A stretch of DNA of 64,000 nucleotides, from assembly GCA_902771935.1 (NCBI GenBank), contig CACXYM010000006.1:62001-126000 (forward strand), read 5' to 3'. The notes below the pieces were generated by a model. The model did no database searches. It was not told the origin of the DNA and saw only the letters and a program-made list of their open reading frames with translations. Origin of the DNA: an uncultured Bacteroidales bacterium (lineage in GTDB: Bacteria > Bacteroidota > Bacteroidia > Bacteroidales > Paludibacteraceae). Position 1 is the stretch's first letter. Each line of letters begins with the position of its first letter. The position numbers and the translations under genes are program-made. Below, one piece after another: positions 23,341 to 31,022 of the stretch.

Positions 23341-23404
23341 CTTTGCTTTCGACCTTCGACTTTTGACCTATTGCTTTCGACCTTCGACTTTTGACTTTTG
23401 ACTA
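23341..23404. repeat. 7-nt-period array (TTTCGAC family)
   Basis: Mixed TTTCGAC, CTTCGAC and TTTTGAC units directly after the stop of the previous gene and directly before a hairpin and promoter, the same order as at 22434-22788. Confidence 0.85.
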
Positions 23405-23406
23405 AT

Positions 23407-23442
23407 AAAAAGTGCAGTTTTTCACCGAAACTTGCACTTTTT
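23407..23442. terminator. hairpin terminator
   Basis: AAAAAGTGCAG and CTTGCACTTTTT arms; copy of the hairpin at 22717 with one base missing in the loop side. Immediately followed by a promoter. Confidence 0.75.
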
Positions 23443-23443
23443 A

Positions 23444-23475
23444 TTTGCATGTATGCAAAAAAAGCACTACCTTTG
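23444..23475 (+). promoter_or_regulatory. promoter with palindromic -33 box
   Basis: TTTG at 23444-23447, 20-nt spacer, TACCTTTG at 23468-23475. Identical to the promoter at 22757 through the dyad and -7 box. Transcript start near 23482, ATG at 23502. Confidence 0.75.
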
Positions 23476-23501
23476 CAGCGTCAAAAAAAGATTGACTAAT
23501 T

Positions 23502-23963
23502 ATGACTGCATTATCACATAGCGAGAAAGAGGCCATGATGAAGGATATGAAATCCTTTGACGAGACGATGCCTTCTGTCGGAATCTTCTGGTATGATCCG
23601 GAGGAACACGATTTCTTTGGCGTATATAAGAAGGAGTTAACACCAAAGATGATTGAAGATGCAGCGGATAAAGGTTTGCCGTATATCAACTATCAACGGT
23701 TGCATCGACAAATTTGGAAAGAGCACTTCTTCCGTGCTATGGCTGAGCATAAGCCCACTAAGTTCAAAGGAGATTACACGCAGGTCCCGCGTGGACGTGT
23801 GTCGTGGAATATCGATAAGTTCATCGTCTTTGTCGGCGCATGGGCAAAGGATATAGAGGAGGAATTGACAGAACTAATAAATAAATATTTCGCCCTGCCG
23901 TATTTTGAGTTCCGATACGATGAACATTGGGACCTCGGTCACGGCTGGTCTGGTGATTTGTAA
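23502..23963 (+). CDS. hypothetical protein
   Basis: 153 residues, no signal peptide, no motif I can assign. It has Trp/Tyr/Phe-rich blocks (GIFWYDPEEHDFFGVYKKEL, GRVSWNIDKFIVFVGAW) and an acidic aromatic C-terminus (FEFRYDEHWDLGHGWSGDL). Similar ~150-residue single-domain proteins occur in Bacteroidota accessory regions. It stands alone between the LDPI gene and the leader of the restriction-modification gene, under its own promoter. Confidence 0.7.
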   Translation: MTALSHSEKEAMMKDMKSFDETMPSVGIFWYDPEEHDFFGVYKKELTPKMIEDAADKGLPYINYQRLHRQIWKEHFFRAMAEHKPTKFKGDYTQVPRGRVSWNIDKFIVFVGAWAKDIEEELTELINKYFALPYFEFRYDEHWDLGHGWSGDL

Positions 23964-24031
23964 TACCACCGTCACTTACTGACGTAAAACAGAAGGACAT
24001 ATTGAAATTTAGCGTTTGCTATTTATTCGGG

Positions 24032-24183
24032 TATTCTGAGAAATTTGGCCATTTTAAAGAACTTCTAACATCGAATAAGTTAAACGCCCACTGAGCGTGG
24101 GTGAAACTTATGTTAGATGAGGTTAGGCCAAATACCTTCAGAATAATAAGCGGATCCCCCGCTTTTTGTATTCTAGGTATTTG
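24032..24183 (+). ncRNA. structured leader with mutually exclusive helices before the R-M gene
   Basis: Three segments compete. A (24032-24050, TATTCTGA then ATTTGGCC) can pair with A' (24126-24145, GGCCAAAT then TCAGAATA): 8 bp, small internal loop, 8 bp. A' can instead pair with A'' (24169-24183, TATTCT then GGTATTTG): 8+6 bp plus an inner AGCGG/CCGCT stem. Between A and A' a separate hairpin (24065-24116; CTAAC, AATAAGTT and CCCAC stems) forms by itself. A weak promoter (TTTG at 24015, GAAATTTG at 24040) would overlap A. No known riboswitch recognised. It could also be a palindromic repeat element. Confidence 0.5.
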
Positions 24184-24226
24184 CCCCCAATCTCCCTTTA
24201 GGTAGCGAACTTAAACAAATGCTACC

Positions 24227-27181
24227 ATGAAGGACTTTATCAACGCTTACATTAAGCAAATCAATCAACGTTATCAGACCGGTGTAACGACGGAGCACTC
24301 TTTCCGCGGAGACTTACAGCAACTTATAGAGGCTTGTACAGGCTTTAAGGCGATTAACGAGCCGAGCCATATCGAGTGTGGTGCGCCTGATTACCTATTG
24401 GAGCGTAAGGGTTTAGTAGTCGCCTATATCGAGGCAAAAGATTTAGAGGACGGCGATTTAGATGGTCGCAAGAAGAATAAAGAGCAGTTCGACCGATATA
24501 AGGCTTCGTTGGATACGATTATCTTCACGGACTACTTAGATTTCCATTTGTATGAGCATGGTGAGTGGAAGATGTCAGCACGTTTGGCGGAGATACAGGG
24601 CAATAAGATACGTCTATCTGACTGCGATAAGTTTATCGCCTTAATGGAGCATCTTCGTTTGGCGCAAGTTCAGCAAATAACCTCCGCCACGAAGTTAGCT
24701 CAGATAATGGCAGGTAAAGCTCGTTTGTTGCGGGACGTGATAGAGAATGCGTTAGTTCAAGACGGCGAGGATGCTCATACGGAGTTGAATGGTTACATGC
24801 AATCTTTCCGTCAGACCTTACTCCATGACATCACTCCCAAGGTCTTTGCGGATATATATGCGCAAACGATAGCTTATGGCATGTTCGCAGCGCGTATTCA
24901 CGATAAGTCTCCAGAGTCCTTTAGCCGAAGTGAGGCCTCGGAGCTGATACCTAAGTCCAATCCATTTTTGCGGAAGGTCTTTCAGCAGATAGCAGGTTAT
25001 GACTTAGACGAGCGCATTGTATGGATAGTAGACGACTTAGTTGCCGCCTTTGCTGCAACGGATATGGAGAAGATTTTGTCCGGTTTTGGCAAGAACACCC
25101 AGCAGACCGACCCGATACTGCATTTCTACGAAGACTTCCTATACCAATACGACCCGGCAGCCAAGAAGCAGTCTGGCGTATATTACACCCCGCAGCCGGT
25201 GGTGGAGTTTATCGTTCGTGCTGTCGATGATATTCTCAAGACGGAGTTTAACCTCCCGATGGGTTTAGCCGATACGAGCAAGGTAGAGGTAGAGCATGAG
25301 ATAGAGCAAGACCTAAAGCACCGCAAAGAGAAGGTGCTTGCTCATCGCGTACAGGTGTTAGACCCCGCCACGGGTACAGGTACATTCTTAGCCGAGACCG
25401 TTCGTCAGATTAAGCGCAATTTAGGTGGTCAGTTAGGTGCATGGAATACCTATGTGCCGGAGCATTTACTTCCCCGTTTGCATGGTTTTGAGTTAATGAT
25501 GGCTCCTTATACGATTGCGCACTTAAAGCTTGATTTGGAAGTCGGTATTCAGTCCTCGAAGCGTTTTGGTGTGTATTTGACGAACTCGTTAGAAGAAGCC
25601 AATCCGGATGTACACACACTTTTCGGTCACCACTTAGCGGAAGAAGCCGGTGCCGCGTCGGATATTAAGAAAGATGCACCGGTAATGATCGTTATGGGTA
25701 ATCCGCCGTATTCGATTAGTAGCAACAACAAAGGCTCTTGGATTCTTGGACTGTTAGACGACTACAAAAAGAACCTCAACGAGCGCAATATACAACCGCT
25801 TTCGGATGATTATATCAAGTTCATTCGTTTGGCGCAATATTATGTCGAGCGCAACGGCGAAGGCGTGTTGGCGTATATCTGCAACAACTCGTTTATCGAC
25901 GGACTTATCCATCGCCAGATGCGTAGCGAACTGATGCGTGTCTTTGATAAAATCTATATCCTCGACCTGCACGGCAACACGCGCAAGAAAGAAACCGCTC
26001 CCGATGGTAGCAAGGATGAGAATGTCTTTGATATCATGCAAGGTGTAAGTATCAATATATTCATTAAGAAATCCGGCAAAAGCAAAGCTCCTGCCGAAGT
26101 TCGACACTTTGATTTGTATGGCTTGCGCGAGTACAAATATGATTATTTGCGTACACATAATATAGCTTCTGTAGAGTGGAGTACTCTAAATCCGCAAATT
26201 CCAAATTATTATTTCGCACAGAGAAATACAGAACCAGAGTTGGAATATATGAAAGGGTTTGAACTCACTTCAATTATGCCATTTTATTCGAGTGGTATTA
26301 CTACTTCTAATGATAGTAAATTGTCCGCAAATAATGTACAAGAATTGGTAAATCTATTGCATGAAAATAATATAGAAAACTATGGCAATTCATATATTTA
26401 TAGTGTAGTTTACAAACCTTTTGATAACAAATTGTATTACTTACATCCCAAATATGCTTTAAGACCACGTCCTTCTTTGATTAAGAACTTTGGAAATGAT
26501 AAACCCAATTTATCGTTCTCGCTTCGAAGAACTGCTGAAAATACAAGTGGATGGCAGCATATTCTTGCTAACAATAATCCTTGTGATGGCAATTTAATGT
26601 CAGCAAGAAGTTACTCTGTTCCCCTCTACCTCTACCCCGAAGAAGGTTCTATAGATATGGAACGCCGTCCGAATTTGGATGAGAAGATTTGGGCGCAAAT
26701 CAATACGACCATCGGCAAAGAAGCTGCGCCGGAGGATATCTTCGACTATATATACGGCGTACTACACTCGCCTGCGTATCGCGCGAAATATAAGGAGTTC
26801 CTAAAGGTCGATTTCCCTCGTATTCCGTATCCGAAAGACCAAACGGAGTTCGAACACTATAGAGACTGCGGTCATCAGCTCCGCGAGCTGCACCTGATGC
26901 ACAATGTGCCGGAGAGCGCGGTCACTTTTACACAGGAAGGTTCGATGGTAGTGGAACAAATACGTAGAGACGGCGACCGCGTTTATATCAACGATACACA
27001 GTATTTTGATAACGTGCCACAAACAGCGTGGGATTTATATATCGGCGGTTATCAGCCCGCACAAAAATGGCTCAAAGACCGCAAAGGACGTGCACTATCG
27101 TACGATGACAAAGACCACTATCGGCAGATCATCTCCGTGCTTCTTGAGACGAAGCGCATAATGGATTCGATAGACAATTAA
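24227..27181 (+). CDS. Type IIG-like restriction-modification enzyme with Type ISP-like C-terminal specificity domain
   Basis: 984 residues. The N-terminal nuclease-like region has a PD-(D/E)xK pattern (CGAPDYLLE to VAYIEAKD). A helical linker leads to an N6-adenine methyltransferase: motif I VLDPATGTGTFLA and motif IV VMGNPPYS. The C-terminus (VYINDTQYFDNVP, YIGGYQPAQKWLKDRKGR) matches the target-recognition domain of Type ISP enzymes. Unlike those ~1600-residue proteins it has no helicase motifs, so it should cut without translocation. Modification and cleavage in one chain protects against phage DNA. The stretch from ~26160 to ~26620 is more A/T rich than the rest, suggesting an exchanged specificity segment. 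Single gene, no partner. Confidence 0.87.
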   Translation: MKDFINAYIKQINQRYQTGVTTEHSFRGDLQQLIEACTGFKAINEPSHIECGAPDYLLERKGLVVAYIEAKDLEDGDLDGRKKNKEQFDRYKASLDTIIFTDYLDFHLYEHGEWKMSARLAEIQGNKIRLSDCDKFIALMEHLRLAQVQQITSATKLAQIMAGKARLLRDVIENALVQDGEDAHTELNGYMQSFRQTLLHDITPKVFADIYAQTIAYGMFAARIHDKSPESFSRSEASELIPKSNPFLRKVFQQIAGYDLDERIVWIVDDLVAAFAATDMEKILSGFGKNTQQTDPILHFYEDFLYQYDPAAKKQSGVYYTPQPVVEFIVRAVDDILKTEFNLPMGLADTSKVEVEHEIEQDLKHRKEKVLAHRVQVLDPATGTGTFLAETVRQIKRNLGGQLGAWNTYVPEHLLPRLHGFELMMAPYTIAHLKLDLEVGIQSSKRFGVYLTNSLEEANPDVHTLFGHHLAEEAGAASDIKKDAPVMIVMGNPPYSISSNNKGSWILGLLDDYKKNLNERNIQPLSDDYIKFIRLAQYYVERNGEGVLAYICNNSFIDGLIHRQMRSELMRVFDKIYILDLHGNTRKKETAPDGSKDENVFDIMQGVSINIFIKKSGKSKAPAEVRHFDLYGLREYKYDYLRTHNIASVEWSTLNPQIPNYYFAQRNTEPELEYMKGFELTSIMPFYSSGITTSNDSKLSANNVQELVNLLHENNIENYGNSYIYSVVYKPFDNKLYYLHPKYALRPRPSLIKNFGNDKPNLSFSLRRTAENTSGWQHILANNNPCDGNLMSARSYSVPLYLYPEEGSIDMERRPNLDEKIWAQINTTIGKEAAPEDIFDYIYGVLHSPAYRAKYKEFLKVDFPRIPYPKDQTEFEHYRDCGHQLRELHLMHNVPESAVTFTQEGSMVVEQIRRDGDRVYINDTQYFDNVPQTAWDLYIGGYQPAQKWLKDRKGRALSYDDKDHYRQIISVLLETKRIMDSIDN

Positions 27182-27251
27182 CTATCTTCCCATTTATGAC
27201 GTTCGAAAATTGAGTAAAAATAATGAAAAAATTATTTTTTTTACCAAAAAA

Positions 27252-27283
27252 TTTGTATAATTCAAAAAATAGCATTATCTTTG
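27252..27283 (+). promoter_or_regulatory. promoter
   Basis: TTTG at 27252-27255, 20-nt spacer, TATCTTTG at 27276-27283. No palindrome. Leader to the ATG at 27429 is about 140 nt. Confidence 0.65.
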
Positions 27284-27428
27284 CAGCGAGTTTTTAAAGA
27301 CTCTCACACATCAACTGTAATTAACCTAATAAACTCAGAAGAATCACTTATTTTACTATGGCATTAAGGCTACAAATGCCCATATTGACTAATCGTATAA
27401 TTAACCTATTGGTAGGTATTGTACATAT

Positions 27429-28004
27429 ATGCAGACAGATTCTGTTGACATATTATTGCGACAGGCTGAGACTCAAAACGAGGGTCTCTATGCCGTTATG
27501 TCTATGTGCGATACCATCTCAAAGTCACAAAAACAATACATTGAAACTATAAAACTTTTGCGTCAAGCTTGTGATGATAAAGATAAGCGCATTCGCGAGC
27601 TTGAATTAAAACTATCTCAACTCTCTAATTCTCCCACTACAATCCCTATTCCTATCGACAATCAATCGGACAAACGATTGTTCAATGCACTCGTTAAAAT
27701 TAAAGCTTACGTCCGCAACTTTTCCGATTGGTATTTTATTGAACGAATTTGTTACGAAAAACGACTTATCAACTTCGCGCGAATAAATGACCATATAGCC
27801 TTCGTTAATAAACTGAACGAATGGGGAATAAATGTTCATAATTCAAAACACGCTCTCAACGCCAACCATATCAGTAAAGGTGCTAAGATAGATGACTCAT
27901 CGCTATATCCAAACTGGAAACTAAAAGACGGGACTGCTTGTCCGGACAATAAGTTATCACTCGTTCGCCGATTCCTGTCATTCTTCCCTGACGAAAAGGA
28001 ATAA
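27429..28004 (+). CDS. hypothetical protein with N-terminal coiled coil
   Basis: 191 residues. The first ~65 are a likely coiled coil (KLLRQACDDKDKRIRELELKL), followed by a Pro/Ser/Thr linker and a C-terminal domain with FSDWYFIERICYEKRLIN and FVNKLNEWGINV. This arrangement recalls small accessory proteins found near Bacteroidota mobile elements, but I cannot name a family. No signal peptide. Transcribed alone, between a clear promoter and a clear terminator. Confidence 0.65.
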   Translation: MQTDSVDILLRQAETQNEGLYAVMSMCDTISKSQKQYIETIKLLRQACDDKDKRIRELELKLSQLSNSPTTIPIPIDNQSDKRLFNALVKIKAYVRNFSDWYFIERICYEKRLINFARINDHIAFVNKLNEWGINVHNSKHALNANHISKGAKIDDSSLYPNWKLKDGTACPDNKLSLVRRFLSFFPDEKE

Positions 28005-28048
28005 TCTGCCACTGTCATGACAATCTGACATAGTGGCATTATTTTTCA
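28005..28048 (+). terminator. terminator after the coiled-coil gene
   Basis: TGCCACT and AGTGGCA arms, with outer AATAAT/ATTATT pairing and a T-rich tail. A second small hairpin, GGCATGC-TTTT-GCATGCC then TTTTG, follows at 28093-28110. Confidence 0.7.
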
Positions 28049-28206
28049 TTCTTTTTTCCTCGATTGACAACATCTTCCTTTGTTTTTCCTTTGGCATGCT
28101 TTTGCATGCCTTTTGTTCATTATGTAGTGTATTGCAATACAAAAAAAATAATAATATTGTTTCACTTAACCCTTCCCGGCTGGATATACACAACCGGTTT
28201 ACTACA

Positions 28207-28539
28207 ATGGCTAAACTAGAGCCATTTACCCACTTGGAAAACTTCCGAGGAAAGTACTCCAAAACCGACAAAGTGTACGCTAAAGTACGCACAGTCGATG
28301 ACCAAATGATCGGTGTTCGTGTCAAACACCCGGTAACTAACGAGCCGCCTTCCGCTGCGCAACAAACGGTAATGAACAAATTCAAAACTGTTCAGGCGCA
28401 GGTCAGCACAATCCTTGCTGATGCGGAACAAAGAGCTGAAAAACTGGCTAAGTTCAAAAAACAGCGCAAATACAAAACTCTCCGTGGTTATGTTTTCCAT
28501 GAGTTGTATAACGCTGAGCAGGAAGGAGGTCAACCATGA
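28207..28539 (+). CDS. small protein of the 'LDPI' family (divergent), unknown function
   Basis: 110 residues, basic, no signal peptide. MAKLEPFTHLENFRGKYSK matches the opening of the two clearer family members, then comes a strand-rich segment with VRVKHPVTNEPPSAAQQTV. The C-terminal helix YKTLRGYVFHELYNAE corresponds to YKKLRNYVWHREWEN in the next gene. Its stop overlaps the next ATG (ATGA), so the two paralogues are translated together and may form a heteromer. A perfect 12-bp palindrome, GTATTGCAATAC, lies upstream at 28129-28140. The start was placed at the ATG that aligns with the paralogues. Confidence 0.72.
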   Translation: MAKLEPFTHLENFRGKYSKTDKVYAKVRTVDDQMIGVRVKHPVTNEPPSAAQQTVMNKFKTVQAQVSTILADAEQRAEKLAKFKKQRKYKTLRGYVFHELYNAEQEGGQP

Positions 28540-28868
28540 GCCGCGTTCACTTCTTAGACCCGATCGATTACATATCGGGCAAGATAGCCAGAAAGACGAG
28601 AGTCACGTACTGCTACCGCGATGCCTCACTAAGCGAAAGCGGTGAAGACCGTCGCTTCACACAGGTACGCGGCAAACGCAAAACTCCGTACACCGCTGCT
28701 GAGTTGGCACGCTTCGACAAGTTCGCAGCTGTCGCACGCTCTACCGCTGCTGTGATGAAGAACCCCGCAAGCCTTGCAACGGCTCAGACTGAGTTCAATG
28801 CTCAGACGACCTACAAGAAACTGCGCAACTACGTTTGGCACCGTGAGTGGGAAAATTACCAGGGATAA
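28536..28868 (+). CDS. small protein of the 'LDPI' family, unknown function
   Basis: 110 residues opening MSRVHFLDPIDYISGKIARK, the best-conserved copy of the family signature. It continues VTYCYRD and FTQVRGKRKTPYTAAELARF, then a long Ala-rich helix and the closing YKKLRNYVWHREWENYQG. Basic and probably cytoplasmic. Co-translated with the upstream paralogue (4-nt overlap) and followed 12 nt later by a strong hairpin terminator. The family also appears at 22895-23308, so three members flank the restriction-modification gene. Confidence 0.75.
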   Translation: MSRVHFLDPIDYISGKIARKTRVTYCYRDASLSESGEDRRFTQVRGKRKTPYTAAELARFDKFAAVARSTAAVMKNPASLATAQTEFNAQTTYKKLRNYVWHREWENYQG

Positions 28869-28880
28869 TCCCCATTTAGA

Positions 28881-28913
28881 AAAGTGCAGGCTCATCAGGC
28901 CTGCGCTTTTTTT
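28881..28913 (+). terminator. terminator after the LDPI gene pair
   Basis: Arms AAAGTGCAGGC and GCCTGCGCTTT around CTCATCAG, then a T tract. The AAAGTGCAG arm is the same as in the intergenic hairpins at 22717, 23407, 29405 and 42849. Confidence 0.85.
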
Positions 28914-29008
28914 ATATATAACCGAAAACATCGGCAGCACGGTTGTTCCAACCTGTACTTATGCCTCCAAGTCTTTGCTTGTGAGCAAGCTCCCAGACAA
29001 ATCCTTGT

Positions 29009-29152
29009 ATGCCTAACTACCGTCCGGCATGGTTACGCCGTACTGCTGCCTTACTAGAAAACGAGCTAACGCTCCTACGAAAACGATTTTCCGCGAACTT
29101 CGCTAACCCGCGAGTTCTTGCTGCGGAAAAATGTGTGCGGTGTGTGGGGTAA
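29009..29152 (+). CDS. possible small protein, 47 residues
   Basis: Short frame starting MPNYRPAWLRRTAALLENEL and continuing with a basic helix to KCVRCVG. The first half reads as a compact amphipathic helix with charged faces, which random intergenic sequence would seldom give. It lies downstream of a terminator, with no clear promoter or ribosome-binding site, so it may be a remnant of a longer gene. Confidence 0.35.
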   Translation: MPNYRPAWLRRTAALLENELTLLRKRFSANFANPRVLAAEKCVRCVG

Positions 29153-29373
29153 TAATTGAGAGGTTCTCGGGGCTGAAGCTTCGCGCATAAAAAGTAAACG
29201 GGTTAGTTTACTTACGGGAAGCCCTGTTTTCTTCAACGGAGTGTAACGACGTGTTTTCTAAAGAGGCGATGATTCGGTACGTAAGTACAGAAAAGGAGGT
29301 TATGGGCTGAGTGGATATGGAAGCTTGTTTCTAATAACACTCAGTTTTCGATTAAATATTACACTTTTTTTTT

Positions 29374-29405
29374 GCTTTCGACTTTCCGCTTTCGACTTTC
29401 GACTA
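29374..29405. repeat. 7-nt-period array (TTTCGAC family)
   Basis: Four units, one interrupted (TTTCCGC). Followed directly by hairpin and promoter, the third copy of this arrangement. Confidence 0.8.
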
Positions 29406-29441
29406 AAAAAGTGCAGGTTTTTTACGAAATCTGCACTTTTT
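29405..29441. terminator. hairpin terminator
   Basis: AAAAAAGTGCAG and CTGCACTTTTT arms. Same cassette as at 22717 and 23407. Confidence 0.75.
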
Positions 29442-29442
29442 A

Positions 29443-29475
29443 TTTGCATATATGCAAAAAAAGCAGTAATTTTGC
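29443..29475 (+). promoter_or_regulatory. promoter with palindromic -33 box
   Basis: TTTG at 29443-29446, 21-nt spacer, TAATTTTG at 29468-29475. The dyad TTTGCATATATGCAAA is perfect here. Drives the lipoprotein/esterase pair; leader about 60 nt. Confidence 0.75.
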
Positions 29476-29544
29476 GGCGCAAAATTGTGTGTGACCCTCT
29501 ATGCCCGGGTGCTATAGTTAATAACCCAGATAAATAATACAACT

Positions 29545-30051
29545 ATGACGAAACAGTTTTTAGCAATCGCAGCCTGCGCGCTGATGCTGATAGTATCAGG
29601 ATGCAAAAGTGATCCTCAAAAGGATCCTACTAATCCTGTTACTCCGGACACTCCGGTTGATCCGGTAACACCGACCGAAACGCTTAAAGGCAACATCGCT
29701 CGCCCTACGTGGATGGCACCGTCCGATTATGACTACACCTCGTCCATGACGGCTGTGGTAAAAACGGACTTACTCGCTGCTTATCCTGAGTTAGCAAAAG
29801 ACTTTGTCCTGCAGGATAAGGATCTCTTAGCTGCTTTCATTGGCGATAAGTGTCTTGGCGTCGCCTCACCAACCGATGAATTATTCTATATGTATATCGT
29901 TGGTTCAGAAGGCGCCGTTACGCTTCAGTATTGGTCTGCATACTACACCAATACTTTTGTCGCAAAGAATGTCTTTGAGTTTGCAAACGACGCGCATCTC
30001 GGTACCGTCGCCCAACCGCTGAACCCCGCTTTTGTAGTGGCAGGAAAATAA
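29545..30051 (+). CDS. lipoprotein, unknown function
   Basis: 168 residues. Lipoprotein signal with lipobox VSGC (Cys20), then a Pro/Asp/Thr spacer (DPTNPVTPDTPVDPVTPT) that lifts the domain off the membrane. The ~110-residue domain reads MAPSDYDYTSSMTAVVK, DLLAAFIGDKCLGVASP, LQYWSAYYTNTFVA. It looks like the beta-sandwich repeats often attached to Bacteroidota surface proteins; no enzyme motif. Translationally coupled to the esterase (TAATG overlap). Confidence 0.75.
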   Translation: MTKQFLAIAACALMLIVSGCKSDPQKDPTNPVTPDTPVDPVTPTETLKGNIARPTWMAPSDYDYTSSMTAVVKTDLLAAYPELAKDFVLQDKDLLAAFIGDKCLGVASPTDELFYMYIVGSEGAVTLQYWSAYYTNTFVAKNVFEFANDAHLGTVAQPLNPAFVVAGK

Positions 30052-31001
30052 TGCATAATAATATGAGACAGGTATCATTATTGATTCTTCTTCTGTTCGT
30101 GTCTGTTCAACTCAGCGCGGTGGAGACTTATGCCTATGCGCAGAAAGATACAAGTACGCTTTATCTGGATATCCATCGTCCCACAGCAGGGGCTGAGACC
30201 GCTTTGAACGGCGTGCAGAAACCAACCATACTGTATTTATTCGGTGGCGGTTTTAAATCAGGCAGCCGCAATCAGCCCTACTTACTGCCTTGGTACCAAC
30301 GACTGAACGACAACGGCTATACCGTGGTAGCTATCGATTACCGCTTGGGTATGAAGGACTATAAGATGGGTAAAGGCTTTGTGGGCATTGCTAAGTCGGT
30401 CGGGCGATTCTGTGAGTCGCAGCAGATGGGTGTGGAAGATGTGTTCTCTGCCATCAGTTATTTGACGGATCATGCTGAGCTGGGAGTGGATGTGCATAAT
30501 TTGGTGCTGTCCGGCAGTTCCGCCGGGGCTATCATCAGCCTGGCGACTGCGCATGCGCTATCCACCGGTGCTGCGGTAGGACTGCCTGAGGGTTTTGCGC
30601 TGCGCGGGGTGATGAGTTTTTCGGGAGCAATCATCAGTGAGCATGGTGCACCTAAGTTCAAAACAACCCCCTGTCCGATACTCTTCTTTCACGGCTTGAA
30701 CGACAATGCAGTCGCGTATAAGCACTACGGCGCTTTTGGAAAAGGTATGTGGGGCAGCAGTTACTATGCGGCTCAGTTGGCGAAGAAAGGTGGCAATTAT
30801 TGCATCTACCGCTTTAAGAACCGTGCACACGATGTGGCGGCTTATATCAACCTCTTGTGGCAGGAAGAGCAAGCCTTCCTCGAGAAGAACGTAATGCAAG
30901 GCGACTGCCGCATTGTGGACGCTTTAATAGATGACCCGGCACTACCGGTTTCGAAAGAGTGGGGTAAGATGACCCCTCAAGATATGTACAACGGAAAATA
31001 G
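30051..31001 (+). CDS. secreted alpha/beta-hydrolase (esterase/lipase-like)
   Basis: 316 residues with a signal peptide (RQVSLLILLLFVSVQLSA). Hydrolase features: oxyanion-hole region LYLFGGGFKSGSRNQ, strand VVAIDYRLG, nucleophile elbow GSSAGAIIS, acid region LFFHGLNDNAVAY and catalytic His in NRAHDVAAY. Similar to carboxylesterases acting on acetylated or feruloylated glycans. The ATG at 30051 overlaps the lipoprotein stop; an ATG at 30063 is the alternative and fits the signal peptide equally well. Confidence 0.83.
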   Translation: MHNNMRQVSLLILLLFVSVQLSAVETYAYAQKDTSTLYLDIHRPTAGAETALNGVQKPTILYLFGGGFKSGSRNQPYLLPWYQRLNDNGYTVVAIDYRLGMKDYKMGKGFVGIAKSVGRFCESQQMGVEDVFSAISYLTDHAELGVDVHNLVLSGSSAGAIISLATAHALSTGAAVGLPEGFALRGVMSFSGAIISEHGAPKFKTTPCPILFFHGLNDNAVAYKHYGAFGKGMWGSSYYAAQLAKKGGNYCIYRFKNRAHDVAAYINLLWQEEQAFLEKNVMQGDCRIVDALIDDPALPVSKEWGKMTPQDMYNGK

Positions 31002-31022
31002 GTTTTTTACTACAATTATATC

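Larger units (their letters stand above)
28869..29544. other. intergenic region with hairpins and a possible small ORF
   Basis: 676 nt. It contains the terminator at 28881, a possible 47-residue frame at 29009-29152, an AGTAAAC/GTTTACT hairpin near 29188-29211, a TTTCGAC array at 29374-29405, a hairpin at 29405-29441 and the promoter at 29443-29475. The 29150-29330 stretch has no gene or known RNA that I recognise. Confidence 0.6.

Noticed and set aside
24032..24183. Retron ncRNA, tracrRNA or omega RNA
   Set aside because: No reverse transcriptase, Cas or TnpB-like gene is next to it; only an R-M enzyme follows.
28914..29340. tmRNA, RNase P or 6S RNA in the intergenic stretch
   Set aside because: None of the conserved cores of these RNAs could be found.
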